A stretch of DNA of 64,000 bases from Ligilactobacillus aviarius (lineage in GTDB: Bacteria; Bacillota; Bacilli; Lactobacillales; Lactobacillaceae). This document shows positions 19,391-30,049 of this stretch, piece after piece. Made by a program: the position numbers and the translations under genes. The notes beneath the pieces were generated by a model. That model saw only the letters and a program-made list of their open reading frames with translations, had not been told where the DNA came from and searched no databases. Numbering within the stretch: the first letter of the stretch is position 1; each line of letters opens with the position of its first letter. The stretch covers positions 1 through 64,000 of the forward strand of contig NZ_LWUD01000026.1 in assembly GCF_001654615.1 (NCBI RefSeq), given 5' to 3'.

Positions 19391-20545
19391 ATGGAAAGGA
19401 TTTATTTAGATAATGCGGCAACCACCCCGATGGATCCGGCGGTTGTCAAGGTTATTGCGGATGCAATGCAAAATAATTTCGGCAATGCGTCAGCGGTCAA
19501 TTCATGGGGAAGAGAAGCCCGGTCAATTTTGGACCGGAGCCGCCATGTAATTGCTCAGTCGATCAACGCACGGCTTGATAATGAAATTATCTTTACAAGC
19601 GGCGGTACAGAAAGTGATAACACCGCAATTATTCAAACGGCGATGAAGCGGCAAAATGAAGGCCGGCATATTATTACGACTGCGGTTGAACATGAAGCAG
19701 TTTTGAAGCCGATGCAGTATCTTGAAACACAGGGATTTGAGGTTACGTATTTGCCAGTTGATCAAAATGGTGAGATCAGTCTGGATGATTTGAAGAAGGA
19801 ATTACGCGATGATACGATTTTAGTTTCAGTGATGACTGGAAATAACGAAGTCGGGAGCAAAATGCCGATTCATGAGATCGGTGAAATTGTTGCGGATTCA
19901 AATGCATGGTTCCACACGGATGCCGTTCAAGCATACGGCCTGTTGGACATTGATGTCCAGGCTGATCACATTGATTTGCTGTCAACGTCCGCTCATAAAC
20001 TGAATGGACCAAAGTTTCTTGGATTTTTGTATCAACGAGACGGAATCAAATTCGATTCGTATATCAAGGGCGGCGATCAGGAACTTACGCGGCGCGCTGG
20101 AACCGAAAATGTTCCGGCAATTGCCGGCTTTGCTAAAGCAGTCGAAATTGATAATTCCGAAGAAAAGCAACGGCGGCGTGACCGGTATTATGGCTTTAAA
20201 AAACAATTGACTGACGGATTGAAAGCCAACCACATTGATTTTGAAATTAATGGTAAAATGAATGCAGGCGAATTACCGCATGTTTTGAACATTTGGTTTA
20301 AGGGAATTCCGAATGATGCCTTCATTACAAATTTGGACCTGAATGGAATCGCGGTTGCCGCAGGATCAGCATGTACGGCTGGTTCGCTTGAACCATCCCA
20401 TGTTTTAAAAGCAATGTATGGTTCAGATTCACCTCGAATTCGTGAATCAATTCGGTTCAGCTTTGGGATGGAAAATACCGCTGAGGAAATCGATCGGACC
20501 GTTGACCAAATCGTCAAAATCATCAATCGGTTTTTAAAGAAATAG
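19391..20545 (+). CDS. Cysteine desulfurase (IscS/NifS family)
   Basis: A 384-residue PLP enzyme that moves cysteine sulfur to a persulfide. The N-terminus YLDNAATTPMDP is characteristic. The PLP lysine is in TSAHKLNGPKF, and the persulfide cysteine is in GSACTAGSLEPSHV. Because DUF1831 and mnmA follow directly, it most likely donates sulfur to tRNA 2-thiouridylation. A general Fe-S role cannot be excluded. Confidence 0.95.
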   Translation: MERIYLDNAATTPMDPAVVKVIADAMQNNFGNASAVNSWGREARSILDRSRHVIAQSINARLDNEIIFTSGGTESDNTAIIQTAMKRQNEGRHIITTAVEHEAVLKPMQYLETQGFEVTYLPVDQNGEISLDDLKKELRDDTILVSVMTGNNEVGSKMPIHEIGEIVADSNAWFHTDAVQAYGLLDIDVQADHIDLLSTSAHKLNGPKFLGFLYQRDGIKFDSYIKGGDQELTRRAGTENVPAIAGFAKAVEIDNSEEKQRRRDRYYGFKKQLTDGLKANHIDFEINGKMNAGELPHVLNIWFKGIPNDAFITNLDLNGIAVAAGSACTAGSLEPSHVLKAMYGSDSPRIRESIRFSFGMENTAEEIDRTVDQIVKIINRFLKK

Positions 20546-20556
20546 GAGGAAGTTCG

Positions 20557-20898
20557 ATGGCTTTTACAGAAGTAAATCAAATCAAGGGTGATAATCAAAA
20601 ATACCGGTTGTCACCGGAAATTAAAAAATATTCATTGCGGGATGTTGGGTTTATGGAAACCAAGACCGGTAAATTCGAATTAGAACGGTCATTGGATCCA
20701 AATTCACCGTATAATCAAGGATTTAAATTTAAAATGACCGTTGAAGCTGATTTGAAGAAATTTAAGATGGCAACGTTAACGGCTAACGGAATGCGTGAAG
20801 TTGATGTTCACAAGGGGAGAGACGTTGATACTCACTTGGAACAATTAAACTTCATTCTTGATAATTTAATTGAACGGCAAATTATTGAAAAAGCATAA
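20557..20898 (+). CDS. DUF1831 family protein
   Basis: A 113-residue soluble protein, largely beta-strand-like with many charged residues (DVGFMETKTGKFELERSLDP, KMTVEADLKKFKMAT). I recognise the family from its constant position between a cysteine desulfurase and mnmA in lactobacilli. Function is unknown; a role in sulfur relay is a context-based guess. AGGAGG precedes the start and a strong terminator follows. Confidence 0.78.
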   Translation: MAFTEVNQIKGDNQKYRLSPEIKKYSLRDVGFMETKTGKFELERSLDPNSPYNQGFKFKMTVEADLKKFKMATLTANGMREVDVHKGRDVDTHLEQLNFILDNLIERQIIEKA

Positions 20899-20917
20899 TT
20901 TGCTTATCAAAAGTAAG

Positions 20918-20944
20918 AAAGCCTCCTTGCAATGGGAGGCTTTT
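20918..20944 (+). terminator. Terminator after DUF1831
   Basis: GCCTCC (20921-20926) pairs with GGGAGGC (20934-20940) with an A-run before and TTTT after. It ends the nudix to DUF1831 unit and separates it from mnmA. Confidence 0.8.
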
Positions 20945-21011
20945 CGCGTTTATAATTAACATTACTGGACAAAACGACCTTCAAATCGTTGATGATTCAG
21001 AATCTAAATGA

Positions 21012-22154
<1,143 letters not shown>

Positions 22155-22172
22155 TTAAAATCAGATTACGAC

Positions 22173-22207
22173 TAGAGGCGTGGGTGAGCTCACAGCCTCT
22201 ATTTTTT
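22173..22207 (+). terminator. Terminator after mnmA
   Basis: TAGAGGC (22173-22179) pairs with GCCTCTA (22195-22201), followed by six Ts. Its right arm, TCACAGCCTCT, resembles the terminator end of the dispersed element. Confidence 0.78.
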
Positions 22208-22247
22208 GATGTATAATTAAACTAAATATGTTAAAGAGGAAATTGAA

Positions 22248-22910
22248 ATGACGACTTTTTATTTTGTAAGACATGGAAAAACAGAATGGAATTTGGAAGG
22301 GCGCTACCAAGGATCACATGGTGATTCACCGCTTCTTCCAGAAAGTTATGAAGAGATCAAGCAATTAGCTGCGTATTTTAATAGTGAGAAGATTCGGTTT
22401 GCGAAGATTTACTGCAGTCCCCTGAAGCGGACGATGACAACGGCGCAAGAAATTAACAAAAATCTTGATCAACCTGGATTAAAAATTGAAGCCGATCCGG
22501 CATTTATGGAATTTAATTTGGGAAAAATGGAAAAAATGAAGTTTGTGGATGCTGAAAAGCAGTATCCCGAAATGGTTGAAAATTTTCGTTACCATCCTGA
22601 TAAATATGATCCAACTGCAATTGATGGGGAATCATATGAAGAATTATTTAAGCGAATGACGCCGAAGATTCAAGCAATTTATCAGCGTTATCCGGAAGAT
22701 AATATTTTGGTTGTCAGCCATGGAGCCGCATTGGGAGCGGAAACCCGGCATTTATTGGGCGTTCCGTTGGCTAAAATTCGTGAACGTGGCGGCTTGGCTA
22801 ACACGAGTACAACCATTTTGAAAACAACGGACGGCGAGCATTTTAAATGCATTGCATGGAATAAGACCGACTATTTAAAGCGGAAATTAGACCCGACGGA
22901 TATTATTTAA
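22248..22910 (+). CDS. Histidine phosphatase family protein
   Basis: A 220-residue phosphoglycerate-mutase-like protein. The catalytic motif FVRHGKTEWN sits at residues 6-15, and the second histidine is in VVSHGAALGAETRH. The substrate is not predictable; members include phosphoglycerate mutases and broad phosphatases. AGAGGAAATTGAA precedes the ATG. A short gap leads to the TPR gene, so the two are probably co-transcribed. Confidence 0.9.
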   Translation: MTTFYFVRHGKTEWNLEGRYQGSHGDSPLLPESYEEIKQLAAYFNSEKIRFAKIYCSPLKRTMTTAQEINKNLDQPGLKIEADPAFMEFNLGKMEKMKFVDAEKQYPEMVENFRYHPDKYDPTAIDGESYEELFKRMTPKIQAIYQRYPEDNILVVSHGAALGAETRHLLGVPLAKIRERGGLANTSTTILKTTDGEHFKCIAWNKTDYLKRKLDPTDII

Positions 22911-22921
22911 GGAATGAGAAG

Positions 22922-23596
22922 ATGGCAGAAGAAGATAAAAAGACGCAAGAAGCTGAAAAAGCAACCCATAAGTTAGTTCAAGCAATTGATCAGGATCCTT
23001 ATAATGTGGATAATTATTATCAACTGGGAACGATTTTAACTGAAATGCAAAGTTTTCCCCAGGCAGAAGAACTTTTTAAGCGGGCAATCAACATTTTCAA
23101 CGATCAACCAGCTAAAGTTGACCTCTTAACTTACGGTCTTGGAAATGTTTTTTATTCAGCAGGACTATACGATGAAGCGATTCAAGCGTTTCAAAAGGTT
23201 ACGGATCACAAACTAAAGGTGGAAGCGTACTTAATGATCGGTCAAGCAAATTATGCTCAGCAAAAGTACCAGCAAGCAATGGTTTTTGCATTAACGGCGA
23301 GTGATGAAATGCCGCAAAATAAGGAACCGAAACGATTATTAGCAGATTGCTTTTTAGCGTTAGGAAAGTTTGATCAGGCAGAAGACTTTTACCAACAAGT
23401 GCTAGAGATGGATGATACTGATTTACGTGCTCTCTTTCAACTGGGAGTGATCAAGTTTACTCAGGAAAGTCCGGAAGCGGCAGATGAGTATTTTAACAAG
23501 GTCAAGCAACTCGATCAGGATTATTATGACCGGATGCAAGAACGATTAAGCGACGTTCAACGTGCAATTAAGTCAAAGGATCAAGATGATGAATAA
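22922..23596 (+). CDS. Tetratricopeptide repeat protein
   Basis: A 224-residue all-helical protein with TPR-like units, for example YNVDNYYQLGTILTEMQSFPQAEELFKRAI (in parts) and LLADCFLALGKFDQAEDFYQQVL near residues 140-165. TPRs mediate protein contacts; the partner is unknown. The stop codon lies within the first codons of recD2, suggesting coupling. Confidence 0.85.
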   Translation: MAEEDKKTQEAEKATHKLVQAIDQDPYNVDNYYQLGTILTEMQSFPQAEELFKRAINIFNDQPAKVDLLTYGLGNVFYSAGLYDEAIQAFQKVTDHKLKVEAYLMIGQANYAQQKYQQAMVFALTASDEMPQNKEPKRLLADCFLALGKFDQAEDFYQQVLEMDDTDLRALFQLGVIKFTQESPEAADEYFNKVKQLDQDYYDRMQERLSDVQRAIKSKDQDDE

Positions 23597-26072
23597 CACC
23601 CAGCAAGAGTTAATTCAAAATGAACAGCAGTTTGTAAAGGGCCGGGTCAAAAGTGTCTTTTTCCAAAGTAATGATAGTTTCTACAAGGTAATTTTAATTA
23701 GTGTGAAGGAAACGAACTTTGACTGGAAAGAGCACACGATCACGGTGACGGGTGATTTTGCAAATTTGCAGGAAGAAAATGAGTACCGGTTTATCGGTCA
23801 TGTCGTTGATCATCCGCGTTACGGCAAACAATTCAAGGCGGAAACGTACGAAGTTGATGTTCCGGATACGACGGAAGGCCTCGTTCATTATTTTTCAAGT
23901 GATAAATTCCCAGGAATTGGGAAAAAATCAGCTGAACGAATTGTTAAAATTTTAGGCGATGATGCCTTGAACTTATTGATTCAGGACCCTGAACGCGCAC
24001 AGGGACTTGGTTTAAGCTCCCGGCAAGCACAAACCCTGATTGAAGGGATTAAGGATAATAACCAAACCGATACCATCATCATTGGGTTGAATAATTACGG
24101 CTTTTCAAACAAAATTTCAGCTAAGATTTTTGCCAAGTATCATGAAAAGTCATTGACGGTGATCAATGAAAATCCGTATCAACTATCAATTGATATTGAT
24201 GGAATTGGGTTCGTGAAGGCTGATCAAATTGCAATGCAAATTGGGATCAAGGATGATTCAGCGGTCCGAATTCGCGGGGCGATTTTTCAGGTTTTAAATG
24301 ATCTTTGCTATGAAAGCGGCAATACGTATGCAACGAGTCGGCAGGTGATTGAAAATGCGATCACGTTGCTTGAAAAGGGCCGGCAAACGGCAATCGATCC
24401 GGAAATGGTTGCTGATCAGATTATCGAACTTGAGAAGAAACACCGAATCGTTGCGGATCAACAGCATATTTATGTTCGCCGGCTTTATCATGAAGAACAT
24501 GGAATTGCCAATAAATTATATACGATTGTGACGAATCAGGATCAAAAAAATTATGACGAAAAGAAGCTTGCCAAAATTTTACGACGAATTGAACGTCATC
24601 TTGGAATTCAGTATGATGATGTCCAACAGGATGCAATTTTTACGGCGCTTAATTCGCGGTGTTTTTTGTTAACTGGAGGACCTGGAACAGGGAAAACGAC
24701 CATTATTAATGGAATCGTGGCAATGTTCGCGGAGTTAAATGGAATTGATCTTGAACGGATCCAACAGCAAAAAGACGACTCGCATCTTCCAATTTTATTG
24801 GCTGCTCCGACCGGCCGGGCCGCTAAACGGATGACGGAAACAACCGGTTTGCCAGCAAGAACGATTCACCGGTTACTTGGAATCAACGGGCATGATGAGG
24901 AGTTGTCAGAAAGTAAGGTGGATGAGCTTTCAGGCGACCTATTGATCATTGATGAAACGTCAATGGTTGATACGGAGTTAATGGATGTTTTGTTAGGCGC
25001 AATTCCATATAACATGCAGGTGATTTTTGTCGGCGATAAGGATCAGTTACCATCAGTTGGTCCGGGACAGGTTTTTGCGGATTTACTTGAAAGTGATGAA
25101 CTACCGAAGAAAGAACTAACGCGAATTTATCGCCAATCGGATGATTCATCGATCGTTGAATTGTCACACAGTATTCAGCAGGGGCAGTTGCCACCGGATT
25201 TTACGCAACAACATGCCGATCGTTCATTTATCGCATGCAATGCGTTTCAAGTTCCGGATGTGCTTGAACAGGTTGTTCAATTGTGGCTGAGTAAAGGAAA
25301 TTCAATTGATGATCTGCAAGTGCTTGCTCCAATGTATAAGGGAGTGGCCGGAATTGATAATTTAAATAATCGGATGCAGGCCATTGTTAACCCCGCAAAA
25401 CGCGGGCGAAAGGAAGTTCAGGTCAATCAACAGGTTTTTCGAATCGGGGATCGCGTTTTGCAACTTGTGAATGATCCAGAACACAATATCTTCAATGGCG
25501 ATATTGGAAAGGTAATTGGAATCGATCTTAAAAGTGCCAAAAATCATATTCCAGCAGATAAAATAATCGTTGATTTTGACGGAAATGAAGTTGGTTATGA
25601 GAAACGTAATTGGAACCAGCTGACCCTTGCGTACTGCATGTCGATTCATAAATCGCAGGGGGGCGAATTCCCGCTGATCATCTTACCAATGGTTCGTCAA
25701 TTTTCACGAATGTTTGCGCGAAATTTACTTTATACGGCAGTTAGCCGGGCAAAGCAAAAACTGGTTTTATTAGGTGAAGTCGAGGCATTTAAAAAGTCAG
25801 TTTCAATCGTTTCATCAAACCGGCAAACGGGATTGAAAGAAATGCTTTGGGAAGCGTTTGGCGACCACGAAAAGGTAAGCCTAATCGAGGATCCTGTCAG
25901 TGAAGATGAAAGTGAGACAGCGGAGTCGGATGATCAAGAATTAAATCAAAATTCAAATTTGCTAACGAATTCAATGATTGAAAGTGGAAAAATTGATCCG
26001 CTGATTGGAATGAACGGGATTCAGCCAAAAGATTTTATGGAAACAAAAACCCAAGGTGTGACAAAACGTTAA
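23586..26072 (+). CDS. recD2: SF1B DNA helicase RecD2
   Basis: An 828-residue 5'-3' helicase of the RecD2 type. The N-terminal OB-like region and HhH area (FPGIGKKSAERIV) precede Walker A GGPGTGKTT (about residues 362-370), DEE-like DETSMVD, GDKDQLPSVGPGQV and SIHKSQGGEFPLII. I chose the ATG at 23586 (AAAGGATCAAG upstream), overlapping the TPR stop, over an in-frame GTG at 23562. The last five residues (GVTKR) and the stop are encoded by the start of dispersed element copy 3, so the native C-terminus was altered. Confidence 0.94.
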   Translation: MMNNTQQELIQNEQQFVKGRVKSVFFQSNDSFYKVILISVKETNFDWKEHTITVTGDFANLQEENEYRFIGHVVDHPRYGKQFKAETYEVDVPDTTEGLVHYFSSDKFPGIGKKSAERIVKILGDDALNLLIQDPERAQGLGLSSRQAQTLIEGIKDNNQTDTIIIGLNNYGFSNKISAKIFAKYHEKSLTVINENPYQLSIDIDGIGFVKADQIAMQIGIKDDSAVRIRGAIFQVLNDLCYESGNTYATSRQVIENAITLLEKGRQTAIDPEMVADQIIELEKKHRIVADQQHIYVRRLYHEEHGIANKLYTIVTNQDQKNYDEKKLAKILRRIERHLGIQYDDVQQDAIFTALNSRCFLLTGGPGTGKTTIINGIVAMFAELNGIDLERIQQQKDDSHLPILLAAPTGRAAKRMTETTGLPARTIHRLLGINGHDEELSESKVDELSGDLLIIDETSMVDTELMDVLLGAIPYNMQVIFVGDKDQLPSVGPGQVFADLLESDELPKKELTRIYRQSDDSSIVELSHSIQQGQLPPDFTQQHADRSFIACNAFQVPDVLEQVVQLWLSKGNSIDDLQVLAPMYKGVAGIDNLNNRMQAIVNPAKRGRKEVQVNQQVFRIGDRVLQLVNDPEHNIFNGDIGKVIGIDLKSAKNHIPADKIIVDFDGNEVGYEKRNWNQLTLAYCMSIHKSQGGEFPLIILPMVRQFSRMFARNLLYTAVSRAKQKLVLLGEVEAFKKSVSIVSSNRQTGLKEMLWEAFGDHEKVSLIEDPVSEDESETAESDDQELNQNSNLLTNSMIESGKIDPLIGMNGIQPKDFMETKTQGVTKR

Positions 26073-26220
26073 AAACGAGTGTGGTGGAAGCAGAAAAGCG
26101 AACGAATCGCGCCAGCATAGATTCGGCGGTTTTCGAACTTCCACATAGCTCGTTTGTTTTGGAACCCGATTATGCGAAGATAGCAAAGAGACTGCGACTT
26201 ATGTCACAGCCTCTTATTTT
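26053..26220 (+). repeat. Dispersed intergenic element, copy 3, overlapping both neighbours
   Basis: This copy begins with AAGGTGTGACAAAACGTTAA inside the recD2 frame, supplying its stop at 26070-26072. It ends in the terminator GAGACTGCGAC / GTCACAGCCTCTTATTTTT, whose T-rich tail contains the minus-strand stop codon of the kinase gene (26214-26216). It is the short subtype, with ACATA before GCTCG. It sits between two convergent genes and is their shared terminator. Confidence 0.85.
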
Positions 26221-27170
26221 TGCCGGCGTTCCTCCAACGAAACGCTGTCAGCATTGATCCAAAACGGATAATTGATCAGTTTTAAATAAAGATCGTTATA
26301 TTTACCACCCAACTCACGACAATCGACTTGGGTTTGTTCAAGCGAGTTAACAGTAATGTGAAGATTATCAGTCCGCCAATGGTGAACAAATGGCAATTTA
26401 GTCGGGTCACCGAATTTTCGGGTCGCAACAAAAATCAAAAATAAGAAAATGTTGACCCGATCAACGATGGTGATCTCAATTGGTTGATCATTGTTTGAAA
26501 AGTCACTTTCTTGTGTTCGATTTTGAAGGTTAACGATAAATGCCCGTTTGTAAAATTTATACTTATGGCCGATTCGCAAGGTTGCACTAAAAGCATCGGC
26601 ACTATTGTAATATGCTTTGCAAATATCAATGACGTTTGCAAGCCACCGACAGTGCGTCCGCAACCAGTGGTGATGTTCGCGGGAACGAAGATTGGCAAGG
26701 TTGGCTGCCATTCCAATCGAATAGTTATCTAAAAAATAACCGGTTTCTTCATGATTAGATTCATAGTATTGAATCAATGAATATTGAACCGCTTCGGTTG
26801 CATTTAAAATTTGTTTAAGGGCAACGAGGGGATTAGGCGCAATCCCAAGCTGATCAGCAAATTGATGATGGTTGCTGGTGCAGATAAAGGCAAGCGGTAA
26901 ATCATGCACATCGGCTTCTTTAATTCCCGTTAACACCTCATTTAAAGTTCCATTGCCACCAATCACGAGGACGACGTATTTTTCATAGTCCGCGTAATCA
27001 AGATTTTTAAGGAAAGCTTGAATATCGGCTTGCGCGTCGCCGGCAACGCTTGTTTCGGTTGCACGGTAATCCACGGCATGTTCATCTAGATATTTTTGAA
27101 TTTGTTCCCAGTCTTTTTGGGATTTGCCTAAATTCGCGTGTGGATTTGCAATCACGTAAAATGATTTCAT
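26214..27170 (-). CDS. Diacylglycerol/lipid kinase family protein
   Basis: A 318-residue DAGK-catalytic-domain protein (YegS/DgkB-like). The nucleotide loop reads GGNGTLNEV (residues 71-79) where many relatives have GGDGT. Other family-like stretches are VIANPHANLGKS at the N-terminus and FLDNYSIGMAANLANLR in the middle. The substrate may be diacylglycerol or another lipid. Its stop lies in the terminator of element copy 3. Confidence 0.87.
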   Translation of the reverse strand: MKSFYVIANPHANLGKSQKDWEQIQKYLDEHAVDYRATETSVAGDAQADIQAFLKNLDYADYEKYVVLVIGGNGTLNEVLTGIKEADVHDLPLAFICTSNHHQFADQLGIAPNPLVALKQILNATEAVQYSLIQYYESNHEETGYFLDNYSIGMAANLANLRSREHHHWLRTHCRWLANVIDICKAYYNSADAFSATLRIGHKYKFYKRAFIVNLQNRTQESDFSNNDQPIEITIVDRVNIFLFLIFVATRKFGDPTKLPFVHHWRTDNLHITVNSLEQTQVDCRELGGKYNDLYLKLINYPFWINADSVSLEERRQK

Positions 27171-27256
27171 TTTTTCCGCTCCCTTATTGATCTTATCTAG
27201 AATAATTATCTCATGTTACAAAAAAATTACAAGCCAAATTATTTAGTCAAATCAAC

Positions 27257-27290
27257 AAAAAAGATTGCGCCGAATAGCGCAATCTTTTTA
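27257..27290 (-). terminator. Terminator after rnjA
   Basis: AAAGATTGCGC pairs with GCGCAATCTTT around a six-base loop (27271-27276), with A- and T-runs outside. The hairpin lies just past the minus-strand rnjA stop and is symmetric enough to work both ways. Confidence 0.85.
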
Positions 27291-27296
27291 CTCGAT

Positions 27297-28976
27297 TTAA
27301 ATTGTTACAAGCATTGGTAAAATCATTGGATGCCGTTCTGTTTGTTCATAAAGGAATAATTGCAAATCAGAAATAATGGCATCTTTGATCATTGCTTCAG
27401 TAATTTTTTTATTGTTTTTAAGAACCCGGTTGATTGTTCGAGCAATCCGCCGTTTGCCTTTACTGATCAATTCTCCAGATTCACGCATGTAGATGAATCC
27501 CCGTGAGAGAAAATCAGGTCCGGCAATGATCTTATGTTTCTTCATATCGATCGTTGCGACAACGACAACTAATCCTTCTTCTGAAAGGGCCCGCCGATCA
27601 CGTAAGACAATGTTGCCGATATCGCCGATTCCGGAACCGTCAACGTAAACATCACTTGCATTGAAGTGACCAGCAACCCGGGCAGAATCTGCCGTTAATG
27701 CCAAAACATCACCGTTTTCAAGGATAAATGAACGGTCTTGCGGAATATCACATTCTTCAGCTAATTCAGTATGGATCTTTAACATCCGGTATTCACCGTG
27801 AATCGGCATGAAGAATTTTGGTTTGATCAGCCGTAACATTAATTTCTGTTCTTCTTGGCCACCGTGACCGGAAGCGTGAATGTTATTGACCTTTCCGTGG
27901 ATTACATTGGCGCCGGCTTCTTCAAGTTCATTGATTACCCGGTTAACACTGGTTGTGTTTCCTGGAATTGGTGAACTTGAGAAGACGACCGTATCACCAG
28001 GTTGAATTGACACTTGCCGGTGGGTTCCATTTGCAATTCGACTTAACGCTGCCATTGGTTCACCTTGTGATCCCGTACATAAAATCATGACTTGATTTGC
28101 AGGAAGATTATTAATATCCCGCGCATCGACGATTGCATCTTCTGGGATGTCAAGGTATCCTAACTCGCGTCCGTTTACGATTGCAGCTTCCATACTTCTT
28201 CCGAAGACAGCAATCTTCCGTCCGCGTTTAATAGCGGCATCAGCTGCTTGCTGAATTCGTGAAATGTTTGAAGCAAAGGTAGCAAAGATGATCCGGCCAT
28301 CAACCTTTTCAAAAATGTGACGAATTGAATGGCCAACCCATTTTTCAGATTTCGTGAAGTTTGGAATTTCAGCATTCGTACTATCTGAAAGAAGACACAA
28401 AACACCATCTGAACCTAATTTAGCCATCTTTTGCAGGTTCGGTGGCTGGTGGGTGATCGGTGTCAGATCAAACTTGTAGTCTCCAGTTTCAACGATCGTG
28501 CCGGATGGGGTTTTAACCGCAACTCCTAAAGTATCCGGAATCGAGTGGGTCGTTCTGAAAAATGAAACACTTGTTTTTCTGAATTTAAGAACAGTGTCTT
28601 CATTAATTTCATGTAACTCGGCTGTCCGAAGTAATCCATGTTCTTCAAGTTTGCTCTTGATCAATGCAAGGGGAAGGGGTCCGGCATAAATCGGGACATT
28701 GATTTCCTTAAGTAAATATGGAATTCCCCCAATGTGGTCTTCGTGACCGTGAGTAATTACAAGGGCTTTAACTTTCTGTTTGTTAGCGACGAGGTATTGG
28801 AAATTCGGAATGACGTAGTCGATTCCAAGTAAATCATCTTCAGGAAACTTGATTCCCGCATCGATCACGATGATTTCATCTTGAAATTGGACCCCGTACA
28901 TGTTCTTCCCAATTTCGCCAAGACCGCCGATCGCAAAGACAGCCGTCTCATTATTTTTTACTTTAAGCTGTTTCAT
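27297..28976 (-). CDS. rnjA: Ribonuclease J1
   Basis: A 559-residue metallo-beta-lactamase/beta-CASP nuclease with 5'-3' exo- and endonuclease activity in mRNA decay and rRNA maturation. The intact zinc motif HGHEDHIGG starts at residue 76. Later motifs are [24 protein letters not shown] and [10 protein letters not shown]. It lies three bases after rpoY, an arrangement shared with Bacillus. The paralogue is at 43006. Confidence 0.96.
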   Translation of the reverse strand: MKQLKVKNNETAVFAIGGLGEIGKNMYGVQFQDEIIVIDAGIKFPEDDLLGIDYVIPNFQYLVANKQKVKALVITHGHEDHIGGIPYLLKEINVPIYAGPLPLALIKSKLEEHGLLRTAELHEINEDTVLKFRKTSVSFFRTTHSIPDTLGVAVKTPSGTIVETGDYKFDLTPITHQPPNLQKMAKLGSDGVLCLLSDSTNAEIPNFTKSEKWVGHSIRHIFEKVDGRIIFATFASNISRIQQAADAAIKRGRKIAVFGRSMEAAIVNGRELGYLDIPEDAIVDARDINNLPANQVMILCTGSQGEPMAALSRIANGTHRQVSIQPGDTVVFSSSPIPGNTTSVNRVINELEEAGANVIHGKVNNIHASGHGGQEEQKLMLRLIKPKFFMPIHGEYRMLKIHTELAEECDIPQDRSFILENGDVLALTADSARVAGHFNASDVYVDGSGIGDIGNIVLRDRRALSEEGLVVVVATIDMKKHKIIAGPDFLSRGFIYMRESGELISKGKRRIARTINRVLKNNKKITEAMIKDAIISDLQLFLYEQTERHPMILPMLVTI

Positions 28977-28979
28977 AGG

Positions 28980-29192
28980 CTAAAACTCCGTTAACTTAAA
29001 GTTCTCGCTTTGCTTTTCATATTCTAAAGTCTTGTCATCGAGGCCTTCGATAAATTCAACGTTGTATTCTGTATTTTCTTCAACGAGTAACCGGGCTTCA
29101 ACTTCTGACTTGGCTTCAAGATATAAAGTTTCGGTGTTTTCACGCCGCGGATTGATCCGTTTGGTTGGTTGATAATATACTTTAAAAATCAT
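28980..29192 (-). CDS. rpoY: RNA polymerase epsilon subunit RpoY
   Basis: A 70-residue protein of the DUF1447/YkzG family, the small epsilon subunit of Firmicutes RNA polymerase. It is identified by [20 protein letters not shown] at the N-terminus, [19 protein letters not shown] near the C-terminus, and the constant linkage to rnjA. The ATG follows AAAGGAGATTTTAGT. Confidence 0.94.
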   Translation of the reverse strand: MIFKVYYQPTKRINPRRENTETLYLEAKSEVEARLLVEENTEYNVEFIEGLDDKTLEYEKQSENFKLTEF

Positions 29193-29264
29193 ACTAAAAT
29201 CTCCTTTAATAATGTATTGTTTTAAAATTACCGAACAAGGATTGCTTACACAATAATTATTTCT

Positions 29265-29273
29265 ATTTTAGCA
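29265..29273 (-). promoter_or_regulatory. Probable rpoY-rnjA promoter
   Basis: On the minus strand TGCTAAAAT forms an extended -10 motif about 75 bases before the rpoY start. The remaining gap to 29378 also holds TATAAT-like sequence (TTTTATAATAAAG, about 29350-29362) for the plus-strand gene. Confidence 0.5.
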
Positions 29274-29377
29274 TATTGAAGAAATTAAGTATAGAAAGCA
29301 AATCAATTCGGAAATAAATGTTCTAATTTAGTGAATCAAAGCAACGTGTTTTATAATAAAGGCGGTAGGTGATTAAA

Positions 29378-29860
29378 ATGCTAAAGTGGATTTTGATAAT
29401 CATGGTTATTTTGGTTGCTGGGGTCACAATTTTAGTTTGGAAAAATCAAAAGAAAAAGAAGGCTTTACTTTTAGTTCAAAAAGAAAGTCAGAAGATCACG
29501 GATGAAGCTTTTACAGCGGCAATTCAGCAAATTTCGTTGATTAGTTTTGATCAACCGGTTAAATTACATTCGGAATTTGTTTCAAATATTTGGGGAAGTA
29601 AAGTGACGGCATTTGAATATTCAATTGAGGTTCCTCAAGTTGAAACCCAGGATCTTGCTAAAATTAAGAACGAATTAACCGAAAAATTGCAAGCGTACGC
29701 AAATGAAAAACATCTTGCTGCGTATAAAGATCATCCAGTATTTGTTGTATCGGATATTTGGATTTTTGCAGGGGTCTTACACGTCGATGTTTCGCACATT
29801 ACGAATGCTGAAACGTGGTCGTATGTTGAAGATGTTGCCAAATCAGATCGAACAAATTAA
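29378..29860 (+). CDS. Hypothetical membrane-anchored protein
   Basis: A 160-residue protein with an N-terminal membrane helix (about residues 4-22, WILIIMVILVAGVTILVW), a KNQKKKK positive stop and an extracytoplasmic or cytoplasmic alpha/beta domain of about 120 residues. I recognise no family. The ATG at 29378 is preferred because GGTAGGTG lies upstream; a GTG at 29369 falls within that region. It is monocistronic, between the rpoY promoter and element copy 4. Confidence 0.75.
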   Translation: MLKWILIIMVILVAGVTILVWKNQKKKKALLLVQKESQKITDEAFTAAIQQISLISFDQPVKLHSEFVSNIWGSKVTAFEYSIEVPQVETQDLAKIKNELTEKLQAYANEKHLAAYKDHPVFVVSDIWIFAGVLHVDVSHITNAETWSYVEDVAKSDRTN

Positions 29861-30041
29861 AAAGAAGGTGTGACAAAACGTTAAAAACGAGCGTGGTGGA
29901 AGCAGAAAAGCGAACGAATCGCGGAGCATAGATTCGGAGGTTTTCGAATTAGCTTCGCGTCACCACACAGCTCGTTTGTTTTGGAACCCGATTATGCGGA
30001 TATAACAAAGAGGTTGTGACTTATATCACAACCTCTTTATT
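29861..30041 (+). repeat. Dispersed intergenic element, copy 4 (long subtype)
   Basis: It begins AAAGAAGGTGTGACAAAACG and ends in the perfect terminator stem AAAGAGGTTGTGAC..., with its partner ATCACAACCTCTTT (30008-30039). In the body AACGAGC (29886-29892) plus GTGGTG (29893-29898) pair with CACCAC (29961-29966) and GCTCGTT (29970-29976), and CGAATC (29915-29920) with GATTCG (29931-29936). It separates two convergent genes. Confidence 0.85.
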
Positions 30042-30049
30042 TCAATCAA

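Noticed and set aside
25971-26186. 71-codon minus-strand frame over the recD2 end and element copy 3
   Set aside because: It is the same repeat-derived frame continuing antisense into recD2; no start signal of its own.
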